A DNA stretch of 64,000 nt, taken from Winogradskya consettensis (GTDB taxonomy: Bacteria; Actinomycetota; Actinomycetes; Mycobacteriales; Micromonosporaceae). The translations under genes and the position numbers were made by a program. Below, one piece after another: positions 43,150 through 51,871 of the stretch. Positions within the stretch are counted from its first letter, which is position 1. Each line of letters opens with the position of its first letter. The DNA lies in assembly GCF_018332715.1 (NCBI RefSeq), contig NZ_BOQP01000007.1, positions 124,001-188,000 of the forward strand, in the 5' to 3' direction. Under the pieces are notes generated by a model, which saw only the letters and a list, made by a program, of their open reading frames with translations, had not been told where the DNA came from and did not search any database.

Positions 43150-43572
43150 GTGAGCAACCTTCTCAAGGAGCACGTGCAGAACGTGCTCGAGGCCAACTTC
43201 GCCAGCCTCGGTCAGACCCGCCAGCGCATCGAGGAGCTCGAGGCGCAGGGCCACCGCATCATCACGGGCGGCCAGATCGGTGACGACGGCTGGGACATCA
43301 TCGACTGGCGTACCAGCGAGATCCTCGCCGCGGGCGGCGGTGGCATCGAGGCGTACGAGGCCGCAGCCGCCGAGCTCGACCCGGACGGCAAGTTCGTCCA
43401 CCACGACCGCATCCTGGAGGACGAGGACCTGACGTACGTGTCGTCGCCCGAGCTGCCGGACGGGCTCGCCAACGCCATCGAGGACTGGGCCCTCGCCGAG
43501 GACGCCGAAGAGGTCGCGGAGTTCATCGGCTGGCCGGTCGGCAAGGTGGAGGAGTACCAGGCCGAGATCTGA
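43150..43572 (+). CDS. Small acidic hypothetical protein, about 140 aa
   Basis: The product is acidic and soluble, with an N-terminal helix pair (LLKEHVQNVLEANFASLGQTRQ) and a C-terminal acidic helix. I do not recognise the family. The frame is open from 43048, but GTG 43150 is preferred because coding character and the -10-like element begin there. The AT-rich divergent gap upstream (42948-43149) contains an inverted repeat with arms 43029-43035 and 43044-43050. Confidence 0.65.
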   Translation: MSNLLKEHVQNVLEANFASLGQTRQRIEELEAQGHRIITGGQIGDDGWDIIDWRTSEILAAGGGGIEAYEAAAAELDPDGKFVHHDRILEDEDLTYVSSPELPDGLANAIEDWALAEDAEEVAEFIGWPVGKVEEYQAEI

Positions 43573-43584
43573 GGGCGCCGGCCG

Positions 43585-43764
43585 GATGCGAACCTGGCCC
43601 GCTACGACGTCGTGGTGTGGCTGAGCACCACCGGCGACGTCCTGGCCGAGGTCGACGAACGCACCTACGACCCACGCGGCTACAGCGAGCCCGCCGGTTC
43701 CCCGGGTATGGGCCGCCGGCGTCACCCGTTTCCCGTGCGGCCGCGAGGACTAGGCCGGGACTAG
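43585..43764 (+). pseudogene. ThuA-like gene fragment
   Basis: In this stretch one frame reads NLARYDVVVWLSTTGDVL, a segment typical of ThuA/trehalose-utilisation-like domains. Similarity then fades and the frame stops at 43762. No start, upstream half or downstream half of the domain is present. It fills most of the gap between two genes and looks like an insertion or decay remnant. Confidence 0.45.
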
Positions 43765-43770
43765 GCCGTA

Positions 43771-44679
43771 TCAGAAGACGCGCGGGACGGGGTCGCCCGG
43801 GGGGACCTGGCGAAACGCGGTGCCCGGGTCGCGCACGATCCGGAGCGGGTAGCCCTGATAGGACAGGTACGCCCGGTCGAGCAGCACCGGCGTGAGCAGT
43901 TTCTTCATCGCGGCGAGGCGGTCGTCGGTGAAGGCGGTGATCGGGCCCGGGTCGCGGACGAGCACGCCGTCGCCGGCGGGAACGACCGTCATGCCGGCGC
44001 TCTCGGCCCGGTGCGGGAATTCGCCACCGTACGCGGCCAGGTGTCCCGGGGTCAGCAGGTTCGCCCAGAAGTAGCCGCGGACGTGTTCGGTGGCGGCGGG
44101 CAGCATGAGCGTGTCGGGAGCCGAGTACCAGCGTTCCCAGGCTGTGCGGTCGAGGCCGCTCCGGTCGTACGTGATGCCCGCGGTGGTGAGGGACCACTCG
44201 TGCCGGCGGCGGAGCACGAGCTGGAGCAACCGCTCGGCCATGGGGTCGGGGCCGTCAGGCCAGGGGTTGTCCTCGCCGGCGATCGAGAGGCCGAGGCTCG
44301 CGGCGGGGTCGCCGGGCAGCGCCACGAGCGAGAGGATCAGCCGCCGCCCCATGTCGTCCGCCAGCGATACCTGGAGCATTTCGACCTGTCCGGCGCGCAG
44401 AGCGGCCCGGGTGCGGTCGTCGGGTCCGCCCTCGGCGCCCGCGGGAGCCTCGCCGGCCGACGCCCAGGAGGTGGCCACCGGATCGAAGCCGGGAACCAGG
44501 GCCCGCAGATCGGCGACAAGGGTGTCGAGCTGCTCGGCGAGGGCGGGCTGGGTGAGCGTGGAGGCCAGGTAGACGGCCAGGTCCTCGGGGGGCGCGGGGG
44601 CCCGGCCGGGCTCGTTGACGAAGTAGTGCACCGCGTCGAACTCGGCCTGCGGCATCTCCTGCCGCTGATCGTCTCGCAT
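43771..44679 (-). CDS. Hypothetical protein, candidate immunity for the PD-(D/E)XK Rhs toxin
   Basis: The 302-residue soluble protein has no signal peptide or TM segment. I do not recognise it with confidence, but the alpha/beta pattern with HYFVNEP near the start and RGYFWANLLTPGHLAAYGG in the C-terminal half is the kind seen in immunity-type proteins. It is the first gene behind the giant Rhs gene on the same strand, 71 bp away, with a very strong hairpin in the gap. Immunity function is inferred from position. Confidence 0.6.
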   Translation of the reverse strand: MRDDQRQEMPQAEFDAVHYFVNEPGRAPAPPEDLAVYLASTLTQPALAEQLDTLVADLRALVPGFDPVATSWASAGEAPAGAEGGPDDRTRAALRAGQVEMLQVSLADDMGRRLILSLVALPGDPAASLGLSIAGEDNPWPDGPDPMAERLLQLVLRRRHEWSLTTAGITYDRSGLDRTAWERWYSAPDTLMLPAATEHVRGYFWANLLTPGHLAAYGGEFPHRAESAGMTVVPAGDGVLVRDPGPITAFTDDRLAAMKKLLTPVLLDRAYLSYQGYPLRIVRDPGTAFRQVPPGDPVPRVF

Positions 44680-44696
44680 CGTCACCTCGCGAAGGG

Positions 44697-44733
44697 GGTC
44701 GCGCGACCCGGAACGATTCCGGGTCGCGCGACC
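44697..44733 (-). terminator. 17-bp perfect hairpin between Rhs toxin and candidate immunity gene
   Basis: GGTCGCGCGACCCGGAA (44697-44713) and its exact inverse (44717-44733) flank a 3-nt loop. It lies 17 bp after the Rhs stop and 17 bp before the next start, so it may stop or attenuate toxin transcripts before the downstream gene. Confidence 0.75.
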
Positions 44734-44750
44734 GATGGATACCAGGGTTA

Positions 44751-47700
44751 TCAGGCGGTGGCCCAGGCCCACAAGCCGCCGACGACCGCCACCGCGGCGG
44801 CGGCGACCGCTTCCACGGGGAGCAGGACGATGGCCAGTGCCACGACGGCGACCACCGCGACCGCCACCAGCACGCCCACGACGACGTCGCTGACGACCGG
44901 GGAGTCGACGGGTTGCTGGGTGGGCTGGTCACCCGGCCGGGTGGTCGGGGCGGTGGTGGGTTGCCGGCCCGGTTGCTGCGTGGGTTGCTGGGTCGGCTGG
45001 CCGGTCGTGCGAGGGGCCGGCACCCGCGGCGGTTTGACCCGCCAGTAGTAGATGATCCCCTCGGCGTTGGACGCGGCGGCCGGGCGTTTGCCCTTGGCCG
45101 CCCAGCCGAACCAGTTGGGTCGGGAGAAGATGGTCAAGATCCCGTCGGCATCGGTACGGCTGGCCGGCACGATGTCCGGGCCCTTCTGCACGTTCGGGAA
45201 CCGGGGCCCGACGAGCGACCGGATGTAGCGGTTGACCTGGGCGACGTTCTCCGCCTCGCGGATCGGCCGGCGTCCCGGTGCACCGGAGGAGAGCTGGTCG
45301 GCGGCGTGCTTGACCTCCCACACCAGGGTGGTGGCGCCGAACCGGGCGATGATGTCCGGTTCGCTCATGAGGGGTTCGCCGGTCAGCGGTGCCACCGTGG
45401 GTACGCGGATCAGTCCCGTGACGCCCTGCAGCGACATCCGCCCGGGCACGTCCCCGCCGTAGACGTTCCACCGCCCGTAGCGCGCGTCGAGTTGCTCCAG
45501 GGCCAGCGCCTCGGCGGCGTCGTGATCGGCGTTGGTGTAGGCGCCGGACGGGTCGGTGAAGACCGTGGTCCGGCCGTCCACATAGCCGTACGTGCTGACC
45601 GCCGCCGCGCGCAGCGGCTGGGCGACCGGGTCCGGGCTGCCGAAACGGCCGGTGCCGGGGTCGTAGGCGCGGGCCGGGAACGAGTACTGGTTGCCCAGGG
45701 CCCCGTCCTGGTAGGCGCCGGTGAACTTCTTCGGGTTGTCGGAGCCGGGTGCGGTCACGCTCGCCGCGGTGCCGTTGGTGCGGGCGTTGCCGTACGGGTC
45801 GTAGTCGTACGCGGCGAGGGTGTCCCCGGTGCCGGAGACGACGTCGGCGACGCCGCCCAGCCAGTCCAGGGCGTACGAGTCGGTCTCGCCCTCTTTCAGC
45901 AGGCCGAGCGGGGTCTCCCCCGGACCGGCGACGAAACCGCGGGTGGTGCTGTCGGTGCCCTTGCTGAGGGTGTCCAGCGCGAGCTGTGGCACGGTGTTGT
46001 TGATGTCGTAGCGCCACGTGCGGCTCTGCACGTCGGTGCCGGTGCCGGAGACCGCACTGAGCTGCAGCCCCTGGCCGTCGTAGCTGAAGTCGGCCTTCCG
46101 CCCGCCGACCGTCGCCGACGCCATGGTGTGGTCCAGGTTGTACGTGAACCGGTTGTCACCGGCCTTGATCAGGTTGCCCTGCTCGTCGTAGTCGTACTTG
46201 ACGGTGCGCGCGTCGCCGCCGCTGGCAGCCCCGGCGACGCCGCTGGTGGTGGCCTCGACGAGCTGGTCGCCCTTGTCGTAGTCGTATGTGGTGGTGCCGG
46301 AGCCGGCGGTCCCGGTCAGGCGTTGCGACAGCCGGTTGCCGACGGCGTCGTACTTGTAGGTGACGGCGTTCGCGGGCGTGCCGGCGCAGGTCTCGACGCC
46401 GTAGCAGGCGGCGGTGACCCGGTTCGACGGGTCGTAGCTGTAGCCGACGGCCTGCGACGTGGCGCCGCGGGTGGTGGTGACGGTGGTGGGGTTCCCGGCC
46501 GCGTCGCGCACCATCCGGTAGCGGGCCAGGACGTCGTCGCCGCTGGTGGTGCTGAGGTCGGTGAGCCGCCCGCCCCGGTCGTAGCCGCGGGTGGTCTCCG
46601 CGCCGGGCATGGTGGTGCGGGTCAGCCGGCCCGCCGGGTCGTAGCCGAAGGACCAGGTGGTGCCGGTGGTGCCGGCCGATCCGCCGGTTGCCTTGGTCTG
46701 AGTGGTACGCCCGGCGGCGTCGAGCGTGTCCGTGATCGTGGTGCCGTCCGGCCAGGTACGCGAGGTGACGTTGCCGTCGCCGTCGTAGCCGTACGTGAAG
46801 CTGCCGTCGTCGCGGCTCACCCGGGTCAGCATGCCGTTCGCGTCGTAGGCCATCGTGCGCAGCCCGGACGGGTCGGCCATGCTCGTCATGCGGTTCTCGG
46901 CGTCGTAGCCGTAGTGGTAGATCAGCGAGCCGGCGCCCTGGTCCTGCCCGACGTGCCGGTTGAGGGTGTCGAACGTGTTGACCACGCTGCGCGCGGAGTC
47001 GTCGCCCTCGCCGGGTGCCGTGTAGCGGACCATGTTGCTCTCGATGTCGTACGCGTACGTGCTCTTGCGGTCGAGGGCGTCCTTGACCGTGGACACCCTT
47101 CCGAGTACGTCGTACGTGTACTCGCCGCTGTGCCCGTTCGGGTCGGTGCGCTTGACGACGTGGCCGGCCTTGTCGTACTCGTACTTCGTGGTCGGTTTGG
47201 CGGCGCCGGGCGCGACGACCCTGGTGGCCCGGTTCGCGTCGTCGTAGCCGTAGGTGGTGGCGTTGCCGAGCCGGTCGGTGTTGCGGACGACCTGGTTGAG
47301 TGCGTCGTAGCCGAAGCTCATGCGCGCGCCGAGCGCGTCGGTGACCGCGGTGATGTTGCCGACGGCGTCGTACGTGTACCTGGTGGTGAAGTCGGCGGGG
47401 TCGGCGCCGGCGACGTTGCCCCGGGCCTCGACGGCGGTGGCGACGCGGTTGTCGTCGTCGTAGGTCCAGGTGGTCTTCCCGCCGGTCGCGGAGATCCGGG
47501 CGACGGGGTTGCCGGCATCGTCGTACTCCGTGCGCAGGGTGCCGCCGGCCGGGGCGGTGACGGCGCTGGGCCGGCCGTCCGCGTCGTAGTCGACCGTGGT
47601 CTCGTCGCCGAGCGGGTCGATGCTGGAGACCACCTGGTGGTTGTTGTCGTAGCGGGTCCGGGTGACCTTGCCGAACGCGTCGGTGCCGGTGACGGCCCGG

Positions 47701-50195
47701 TTCAGCTCGTCGAAGCCGGTGTCCACGGTCGCGAAACCGCCGCCCGGGTAGGGGCGCTGGGCGCGGACGAGGTTGCTGTTGAAGTCGTAGGTGTAGGTGC
47801 TCGTGAACGGAGCGGGGTTCGCGCCCTTGACGTTGCCGCGCGGGGACACCACGGTCGACAGGTTGCCGCGGGTGTCGTACCCGAAGGTGGTCCTGCCGCC
47901 TGCGGGGTCGGTGACGGCTGACCTGCGGCCGGCCGCGGTGTAGGCGTAGTCGGTGCGATTGCCGGTCGCGTCGGTCACCGACGCGGTGCGGCCGATGACC
48001 TTCAGGTACGCGTACGTGGTCGCGTTGCCCTCCGGGTCCGCCGAGCGGGTCAGCTGGCCGAGGTCGTCGTAGTCGGTGATCCAGGGGTCTTCCTTGCCCG
48101 GGTCGAACGACTTGCGGAGCCGGTCGAGCGCGTCGTAGACGTAGCGGGTGGTGTAGGCGTCCGGGTTCGCGCCGGTTGCCGTGCCGCGCGGGTCGGTTTC
48201 GCGGACCGGGCGGCCCGCTGTGTCGTAGGTGTAGGCGGTCCTGGCACCCAGCGGGGTGGTGTGCGCCGTGAGGTTGCCGAACGCGTCGTAGGTCATCGTG
48301 GACTTCTTGCCGCGCGGGTCGGCGATCTCGGTGACCAGGCCGCGGTCGTCGACGGTGACCACGGTCGTGTCGCCGCCGAAGCTGGTGATCCGGGTGATCT
48401 CGTCGAACGCGTTGTAGCCGAACGTCGAGGTGTTGCCGAGCCCGTCGGTGTGCGTGGTCAGGTTGTTGTGCGGGTCGAAGGTGTTGCTGACCGTGTAGTT
48501 GAACGGTTCCGGCGCGGTCATCGTGGTCATGTTCCCGGCGGTGTCGAACCCGGCGGCGAGCTGGTTGCCCTTCGCGTCGACCAGCAGCGTCGGGTCGACC
48601 TGGGCGTTGTAGCGCTGGTTGGTGGTGTCGCCGTTGCCGTTCTGGCTGTAGACGAGCACGTTGCCGCGGTAGCCGTCGAAGAAGTTGACGCCGTCGGCGT
48701 CGGTGGTGCGGGCCTCCTGTTTCGTGGCGTCCCACGCGAACGTGGTGACCTTGCCGAGCGCGTCGGTCTGGGCGGTGACCCGGGCGCCGGTGTAGGTGGT
48801 GGTCACCTGGACCCGGTCGTCGGGGTCGGTCACCTTGGTCAGCAGCCGGCCGGTGTAGGCGTACTTCCAGGTGGCACCCTCGGCGTCGGTAGCCGCGGTG
48901 AGCAGCCCGTCGGTGTAGGCGTACTTCACCGAGCGGCCGTCCGGCAGGGTGATCTTGCGGATCAGCCCGTCGGTGCCGAGGTCCGCGGTCACGACCCGGC
49001 CGGACGCGTCGGTGATCTTCCAGGCGGTCGCGGTGTAGGCCAGGCTCGCGCCGAGACCGCGGGAGTTGCGGACGGAGGTGAGCCGGCCCGACGCGTCGAA
49101 CGCGTACGTCGCCTGGTCCGGGGTCACCAGCTTCCAGCCGGTGCCGTCGGCGCTGAGGTTGGTGCGCACGCCGGGTGGGCGGCGGAACGAGCCGTCGTCG
49201 TTGCGCTGATAGGTGACCTGGGCTCCGTCGTCGGCGCGTACGGTCACCGCGCTCTGGTCACCGGCCGGTGGGATCACGCGGACGTCGTACGACCAGGCCC
49301 AGCCGAGCCCGAGCGACCCGGCGCTCGTATTGGTCGAGGCGTAGCGCCGCGTCGCCTGGAACGGCACCGCGAACCCGGCCATCCGCAGGTCCGTGGAGCT
49401 GAACGTGAACGCGCCGGTGCCGGTGTTGACGCCCCCGCCGCGAACGGCCTGCCCGACCGTGGTCGGCGCGAACACGTTCCCGCAGGCGCACCCGGCGGCC
49501 TGTGCAGCCGGCAGCGCCGGCGGTTCGGCCGTGGTGCGCGCCTTACCCGTGGTCGACGCGGCCGACACCAGCTCGGTGCCGTCCTCGAGGGTCACGCTGA
49601 TGGTGGCGAAGTAGTCGTGGTCACCGGTCAGCACCCAGCCGTCGAGGGTGCCGAAGGTCCGGCAGAACGTCCGCGGGGTGCCGCACCGGGTGAGGTCGCC
49701 CGCGGCGATCGGCACCGACTCCTGCGCGGCACCGGTCTCCGGGTCGTAGACAGTGGCCTTCCACGTCTGCCAGTCCCCGGTGCCGGGCGCGGCGACGTCG
49801 AAGTAGAGCACGACGGACGTGTCGGCCATCGCGAAACCGGGGCGCAGCAACAGGTTCTGGGCCGCGGCCGGCTCGGCGGCGACCTTCGGACTCCGGAGCT
49901 GCTGCACCTGGGCCTTGGTGAGTTGCCGCGGCTTCCCGGCGGTCCTGGCGCCGGGCGGTACGACGGGTGGGCGCTGCCCGGCGGGCAGCCCGTGCTCGGC
50001 CCGCGACGAGGCGGGCAGCGAGCGATCGACGGGTCCGGGCCCGGGCGGGGCCTCGGGAGTCTGCTTGACGACCCGCGGTGTCACGGGCGGCGGTTCGGCA
50101 CCGGCAGGCGGCGCCACCAGGAATTGTGCTGCGGTCATCGCGGCGACCACCGCGGCCAGCCGGACAGATGTCCGCCCGGCGAAAGACATCGACAT
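44751..50195 (-). CDS. Secreted giant YD-repeat (Rhs) protein with PD-(D/E)XK-like C-terminal domain
   Basis: The 1,814-residue product has a Sec signal peptide, an Rhs N-terminal domain (around 250-310: STDLRMAGFAVPF...YAS) and dozens of YD repeats (about 350-1460). The Rhs core ends in DPSG near residue 1550. Beyond it lies a unique domain with EPD (1612-1614) and WEVK (Glu1627, Lys1629), matching the spacing of PD-(D/E)XK nucleases. A Pro/Gln/Thr-rich linker and a strongly hydrophobic terminus (about 1770-1814) follow. Rhs cores encapsulate and release C-terminal toxins; here DNA is the likely target. The start at 50195 is fixed by GGGGGAG. A terminal membrane segment is odd for a toxin. 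Confidence 0.9.
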   Translation of the reverse strand: MSMSFAGRTSVRLAAVVAAMTAAQFLVAPPAGAEPPPVTPRVVKQTPEAPPGPGPVDRSLPASSRAEHGLPAGQRPPVVPPGARTAGKPRQLTKAQVQQLRSPKVAAEPAAAQNLLLRPGFAMADTSVVLYFDVAAPGTGDWQTWKATVYDPETGAAQESVPIAAGDLTRCGTPRTFCRTFGTLDGWVLTGDHDYFATISVTLEDGTELVSAASTTGKARTTAEPPALPAAQAAGCACGNVFAPTTVGQAVRGGGVNTGTGAFTFSSTDLRMAGFAVPFQATRRYASTNTSAGSLGLGWAWSYDVRVIPPAGDQSAVTVRADDGAQVTYQRNDDGSFRRPPGVRTNLSADGTGWKLVTPDQATYAFDASGRLTSVRNSRGLGASLAYTATAWKITDASGRVVTADLGTDGLIRKITLPDGRSVKYAYTDGLLTAATDAEGATWKYAYTGRLLTKVTDPDDRVQVTTTYTGARVTAQTDALGKVTTFAWDATKQEARTTDADGVNFFDGYRGNVLVYSQNGNGDTTNQRYNAQVDPTLLVDAKGNQLAAGFDTAGNMTTMTAPEPFNYTVSNTFDPHNNLTTHTDGLGNTSTFGYNAFDEITRITSFGGDTTVVTVDDRGLVTEIADPRGKKSTMTYDAFGNLTAHTTPLGARTAYTYDTAGRPVRETDPRGTATGANPDAYTTRYVYDALDRLRKSFDPGKEDPWITDYDDLGQLTRSADPEGNATTYAYLKVIGRTASVTDATGNRTDYAYTAAGRRSAVTDPAGGRTTFGYDTRGNLSTVVSPRGNVKGANPAPFTSTYTYDFNSNLVRAQRPYPGGGFATVDTGFDELNRAVTGTDAFGKVTRTRYDNNHQVVSSIDPLGDETTVDYDADGRPSAVTAPAGGTLRTEYDDAGNPVARISATGGKTTWTYDDDNRVATAVEARGNVAGADPADFTTRYTYDAVGNITAVTDALGARMSFGYDALNQVVRNTDRLGNATTYGYDDANRATRVVAPGAAKPTTKYEYDKAGHVVKRTDPNGHSGEYTYDVLGRVSTVKDALDRKSTYAYDIESNMVRYTAPGEGDDSARSVVNTFDTLNRHVGQDQGAGSLIYHYGYDAENRMTSMADPSGLRTMAYDANGMLTRVSRDDGSFTYGYDGDGNVTSRTWPDGTTITDTLDAAGRTTQTKATGGSAGTTGTTWSFGYDPAGRLTRTTMPGAETTRGYDRGGRLTDLSTTSGDDVLARYRMVRDAAGNPTTVTTTRGATSQAVGYSYDPSNRVTAACYGVETCAGTPANAVTYKYDAVGNRLSQRLTGTAGSGTTTYDYDKGDQLVEATTSGVAGAASGGDARTVKYDYDEQGNLIKAGDNRFTYNLDHTMASATVGGRKADFSYDGQGLQLSAVSGTGTDVQSRTWRYDINNTVPQLALDTLSKGTDSTTRGFVAGPGETPLGLLKEGETDSYALDWLGGVADVVSGTGDTLAAYDYDPYGNARTNGTAASVTAPGSDNPKKFTGAYQDGALGNQYSFPARAYDPGTGRFGSPDPVAQPLRAAAVSTYGYVDGRTTVFTDPSGAYTNADHDAAEALALEQLDARYGRWNVYGGDVPGRMSLQGVTGLIRVPTVAPLTGEPLMSEPDIIARFGATTLVWEVKHAADQLSSGAPGRRPIREAENVAQVNRYIRSLVGPRFPNVQKGPDIVPASRTDADGILTIFSRPNWFGWAAKGKRPAAASNAEGIIYYWRVKPPRVPAPRTTGQPTQQPTQQPGRQPTTAPTTRPGDQPTQQPVDSPVVSDVVVGVLVAVAVVAVVALAIVLLPVEAVAAAAVAVVGGLWAWATA

Positions 50196-50389
50196 GAATT
50201 CACTCCCCCGAATGAATGAGATGGATGCTGGTCGATGCTTATGCCGTAAAGAGATCCAGATCCACCAACTGTCGGCGACACGCCACAAACTTGCGCGAAA
50301 CGTCCGCTACCTCCGGGTACCTTCCTTCCGGCGAGATGGGGCCGGTCCCGGACATGTCGGTAGAGATGGTGTCGTCGTCCGGAGGTCGC

Positions 50390-50929
50390 ATGGATGAGGA
50401 AGCTTTTCGGGCGTTTTTCGCCGCGAATTTCGGGGACGTGTGGGCGTTCGTACGCCGGCGGGTCGCCACCGATGAGGATGCGGATGACGTCACCGCTGAC
50501 ACCTTTGCCGTGGCGTGGCGGCGCCGGGACGATCTTCCCGCCGGAGCCGAGCGGATGTGGCTCTTCCGGACGGGCTACCACGTGCTCGCGAATTTCCGGC
50601 GCGGCGCCGAGCGGCGACGCCAATTGCATTTGAGAATTGTGTCCGTCGATCCTCCGGAAGTGGGGTACGAGGCCGTCGCCGACGCGGACCGGGAGTTGTG
50701 GTCCGCCCTGGCAGCCGTGTCCAGCAGTGACCGTGAGCTGCTGCTGATGCAGGCGTGGGACGGCCTGGAGGTCGCCGACATCGCCGCGGTCCTGCAGGTG
50801 AGTGCGCCGACCGTGTCGTCACGGTTGTACAAGGCCCGGGATCGGTTGCGGCGGGAACTCGATCGGCGAGATCGGCAGGGCCGCGGAAATGTACCGGGTG
50901 GGTCCCACGGAAAAGGGAGTACACGCTGA
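50390..50929 (+). CDS. ECF RNA polymerase sigma factor
   Basis: The 179-residue sigma factor has region 2 (FRAFFAANFGDVWAFVRRRV...DADDVTADTF) and region 4 with LEVADIAAVLQVSAPTVSSRL. GGAGG precedes the ATG. It diverges from the giant Rhs gene across 194 bp, and its stop overlaps the start of the next gene (TGATG). Control of the Rhs gene by this factor is possible but not shown. Confidence 0.92.
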   Translation: MDEEAFRAFFAANFGDVWAFVRRRVATDEDADDVTADTFAVAWRRRDDLPAGAERMWLFRTGYHVLANFRRGAERRRQLHLRIVSVDPPEVGYEAVADADRELWSALAAVSSSDRELLLMQAWDGLEVADIAAVLQVSAPTVSSRLYKARDRLRRELDRRDRQGRGNVPGGSHGKGSTR

Positions 50930-51819
50930 TGAACGGCGAAGAAGAAATTGAGCGCCTCCGTCGGCTGAATCCCGTTGTCCGCAGCGCGCCGCCGGCGCCG
51001 GGATCAACGCGCTTCAATGCCATCCTGGAGAGATCCATGTCGCAGACCAGCACCCTGAATCGTCTCGCCGACCCGGCGCCGCCGCGCCGGCGCACAAGGT
51101 GGACCGTGGTGGCAGGTATCGCCACCGCGAGCGTCGCTGCGGCAGTGGTCGCCGCCGTGTCGCTCGCGGGTGGTCCCGGCCAGCGATCGGCGCCCGGCAC
51201 GGGACCGGTCGATGCCGGATCGGTGCTGCTGGCCGCCGCCGAGCGTACCGAGCAGGTTTCGTCATTGCGGTTCAGCCAGCCGCCGCAGGGCGGTGCTGCC
51301 TTCAGCGCCGAGGGTGAGGTCAGAGGAGCGAACTCGCGCATCGTCAGCAAGGGCGAGGGCGTGACGGAGACGACCGTCGTCATCGGCAGCGACCGCTATG
51401 TCACCTCAGCGGACGGCACGACCAGGAAGGAGACCATTCCCGATGACCAGAAGCTCGCCCCGTTCGCCCGGGCCGCGGGTGACCTGACCCGGGCCGCGTC
51501 GCAGGACCGCAACGTCGCCGTGGTCGGCACCGAGGACGTACGCGGAGTGAAGACCACCCACTACCGGCTGACCCTGCCGGCCAGGACGAGCGCCGCGGAT
51601 CCCGCCTCCCCGGTGACGGAACTGCCCGCGACCGAGCTGGCCTGGTTCGAGCTCGAGGGTGTCGATTCCTACAGCGCTCCGGTGCAGGTCGACATCTGGG
51701 TGGCCGACAACCTCGTACGCCGGATCAGCGGCACGGTGCAGAACCAGGACCCGCTCACCACCGTCGAGTTCTACGACTTCAACGCACCGATCAGCATCAC
51801 CGCACCCGCCGGCAGGTGA
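50929..51819 (+). CDS. Single-TM exported protein, candidate anti-sigma or sensor partner
   Basis: The 296-residue product has a cytoplasmic N-terminus of about 55 residues, one TM helix (about 58-80), and an extracellular domain (about 100-296). That domain's beta pattern (SLRFSQPP..., VVIGSDRYVTSADGT) recalls lipoprotein-type LppX/LprG-like or sigma-regulatory domains. No zinc anti-sigma motif is visible. Coupling to the ECF gene suggests regulation of it. Confidence 0.75.
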   Translation: MNGEEEIERLRRLNPVVRSAPPAPGSTRFNAILERSMSQTSTLNRLADPAPPRRRTRWTVVAGIATASVAAAVVAAVSLAGGPGQRSAPGTGPVDAGSVLLAAAERTEQVSSLRFSQPPQGGAAFSAEGEVRGANSRIVSKGEGVTETTVVIGSDRYVTSADGTTRKETIPDDQKLAPFARAAGDLTRAASQDRNVAVVGTEDVRGVKTTHYRLTLPARTSAADPASPVTELPATELAWFELEGVDSYSAPVQVDIWVADNLVRRISGTVQNQDPLTTVEFYDFNAPISITAPAGR

Positions 51820-51826
51820 CTGTGGC

Positions 51827-51865
51827 GCTGCGCAGTGCCCGTCCGCTGCACGGGCACCGCGCAGC
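51827..51865. terminator. Bidirectional hairpin between convergent genes
   Basis: Arms 51827-51842 and 51850-51865 pair over 16 positions with one mismatch around a 7-nt loop. It sits in the 52-bp gap between two convergent genes. Confidence 0.8.
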
Positions 51866-51871
51866 GGACGG

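Noticed and set aside
44913..50219. Large plus-strand frames and a second minus-strand frame over the first Rhs gene
   Set aside because: They are mirror or offset frames of the YD-repeat array; periodic repeats keep all phases open. Only the frame with YD repeats, signal peptide and Rhs core is coding.
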